Assembly (NCBI GenBank): GCA_963576785.1
Contig: OY756142.1
Location: 2,480,001 to 2,544,000 of the forward strand
DNA from: Chlorophyllum brunneum
Taxonomy: Eukaryota > Basidiomycota > Agaricomycetes > Agaricales > Agaricaceae
Length of the DNA stretch: 64,000 bases
Direction: 5' to 3'
Shown one piece after another: positions 63,132 through 64,000 of this stretch (position 1 is its first letter; each line of letters opens with the position of its first letter). The position numbers and the translations under genes are program-made. Under the pieces are notes generated by a model. It had not been told where the DNA came from. It saw only the letters and a list, made by a program, of their open reading frames with translations, and searched no databases.

Positions 63132-63970
63132 CCCATACATGGAGTTCCTTGCAGGCAAACTCCTAGCAGCCCAGAGATGGGGGTCTTGAGACAATATGTG
63201 CCCATAGAACGCCCAGCATGTTCCCAGGCTCCCATATTGGTGTCACATCCGGCCATGTTGCAAGGACTTTGCCCCTCTCTCCTAAGAGGTAAAGCCTTTA
63301 GCTTGGGCAGACACCCCGCTACTGAGAGAACATGGTATCCCTGAGGACTGGCCCGCCGTTCGCTTGAGGCATCCTTCCTATATGGTGCACAGACGGGATC
63401 TCACCATATGACTGCGCACATCGCCACCCCAAATCCAGACTACTTACGTGGTATCAACTTAAACAGGTACACTCCGTTGTTGACAGAGACCCATTGACGG
63501 AGGATCTAGACCTCTCAAGCCAGGCCGCTCCTTCTTGGTAACTGGGTGGCTTTTTTCAGCACGCTCCCAGTAAACGGCCTCCTACAGTCCACTAGTTGGG
63601 CAGGCAGAGGCCACGAAGGCGTACCTCCAAGGCGCAACCCCTGGACTAGCTTCCCGTTCCCCCACAGCCGCTTTTGCTATGCCCTACCCCCAGAGGAGGT
63701 GACTTGTCTTTGGGTGCGGATCTGTGTGCTAATACTGGCAGGGATCTCTGTCTCGCAGGGGGTGCTACCAGGGTGGTGTTCACATTGGATCACATAAGCA
63801 ACCCGCGGAATGGGTTACTAAGTAATCCGCAGAATGAGTGCCAATCAACCCGAGTTTCCCTGTATTGACCCGCACCCGCCCGGTGTCCTAGAGTTTGGCG
63901 TATCCCTACTAACGACCAGGCGCTAACCCCAGAGGGGTTCCCGAAGGTATGGCGACACTGGTGGGGGGTG
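63132..63970 (-). repeat. Repeat R, copy 2, fused to family A fragment
   Basis: This 839-bp copy of R on the minus strand has 16 bp more than copy 1 (24927-25749) at one internal site near 63454-63469. It ends in GGG and joins family A ORF2 at TCTTCCTGCTCAG, a different ORF2 point from copy 1. On its other side the match to copy 1 ends at 63970; the remaining 30 bases of the window may be more R or flank. There is no recognisable gene; an antisense open frame at 63546-63797 matches that at 25100-25336 in copy 1. Confidence 0.7.
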
Positions 63971-64000
63971 GCCTGTCCTTTTGGTTGGCTTGTTTTCACC
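63971..64000. other. Unassigned 30 bp at window end
   Basis: This does not match the flank of R copy 1 or the expected continuation of B11. It is too short to assign. Confidence 0.3.

Noticed and set aside
1..64000. CRISPR arrays, bacterial operons or phage genes
   Set aside because: No direct-repeat arrays or prokaryotic gene order are present; the proteins are LINE ORFs with oligo(A) tails.

Overview
This window is eukaryotic and, as far as I can read it, made almost entirely of nested LINE (non-LTR) retrotransposons. I find no host gene, tRNA, rRNA, LTR element, DNA transposon or CRISPR array. The elements have a two-ORF layout. ORF1 is gag-like, with a Pro/Ser-rich N-terminus and three zinc knuckles. 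ORF2 carries an APE-type endonuclease, a reverse transcriptase (YVDD), an RNase H and a C-terminal CCHC. They end in oligo(A) tails. This is the layout of the I/Tad-type LINE group, and the dense LINE-only nest with C-to-T decay would suit a fungus. That host guess is weak because no host sequence is visible.

Three families are distinguishable. Family B (ORF1 about 659 aa, ORF2 1288 aa, 3' end GGCCTTAGGCCATGATTC-An) has three end-to-end copies: 30635-37153 (+), 43033-49556 (-) and 53585-60093 (+). The last has both ORFs uninterrupted. Family A (ORF1 654 aa, ORF2 about 1290 aa, 3' end ACATGTTGATTT-An) has one full-length copy, 13901-20162 (-), with an intact ORF1 and a single stop in ORF2. Family D is older, more A/T-rich and heavily broken; its minus-strand pieces lie at 24152-24926, 28240-30632 and 37154-38333. 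About 25 further pieces are 5'-truncated or split copies of A and B.

Layout: 1-12456 holds successive A(+), B(+), B(-), A(+) pieces joined at oligo(A) tails, best read as insertions within insertions. 12457-22410 is one B(+) copy split by the full-length A(-) and by a truncated A(+), both with target-site duplications (TSDs). 22411-24151 holds A fragments and an 85-bp 5'-end stub. 24152-38333 is the old D element, split by an R-A chimera and by a full-length B. 38334-53584 is a pile of B copies. 53585-60093 is the intact B. 60094-64000 is a B fragment split by an A tail piece and by a second R-A chimera.

Six insertions have 14-15 bp TSDs that I could match on both sides. The most unusual structure is R, an unrecognised sequence of about 825 bp. 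It occurs twice, each time fused in the same orientation to a different internal point of a family A ORF2 fragment, as expected if the reverse transcriptase switched template onto another RNA. Other recurring signals are a shared 5' terminus CATCGCTTCTT in families A and B, an 8-nt ATGNNTAG overlap of ORF1 and ORF2 in both, 3'-UTR hairpins, and nonsense mutations that are mostly C-to-T, often at CpG.
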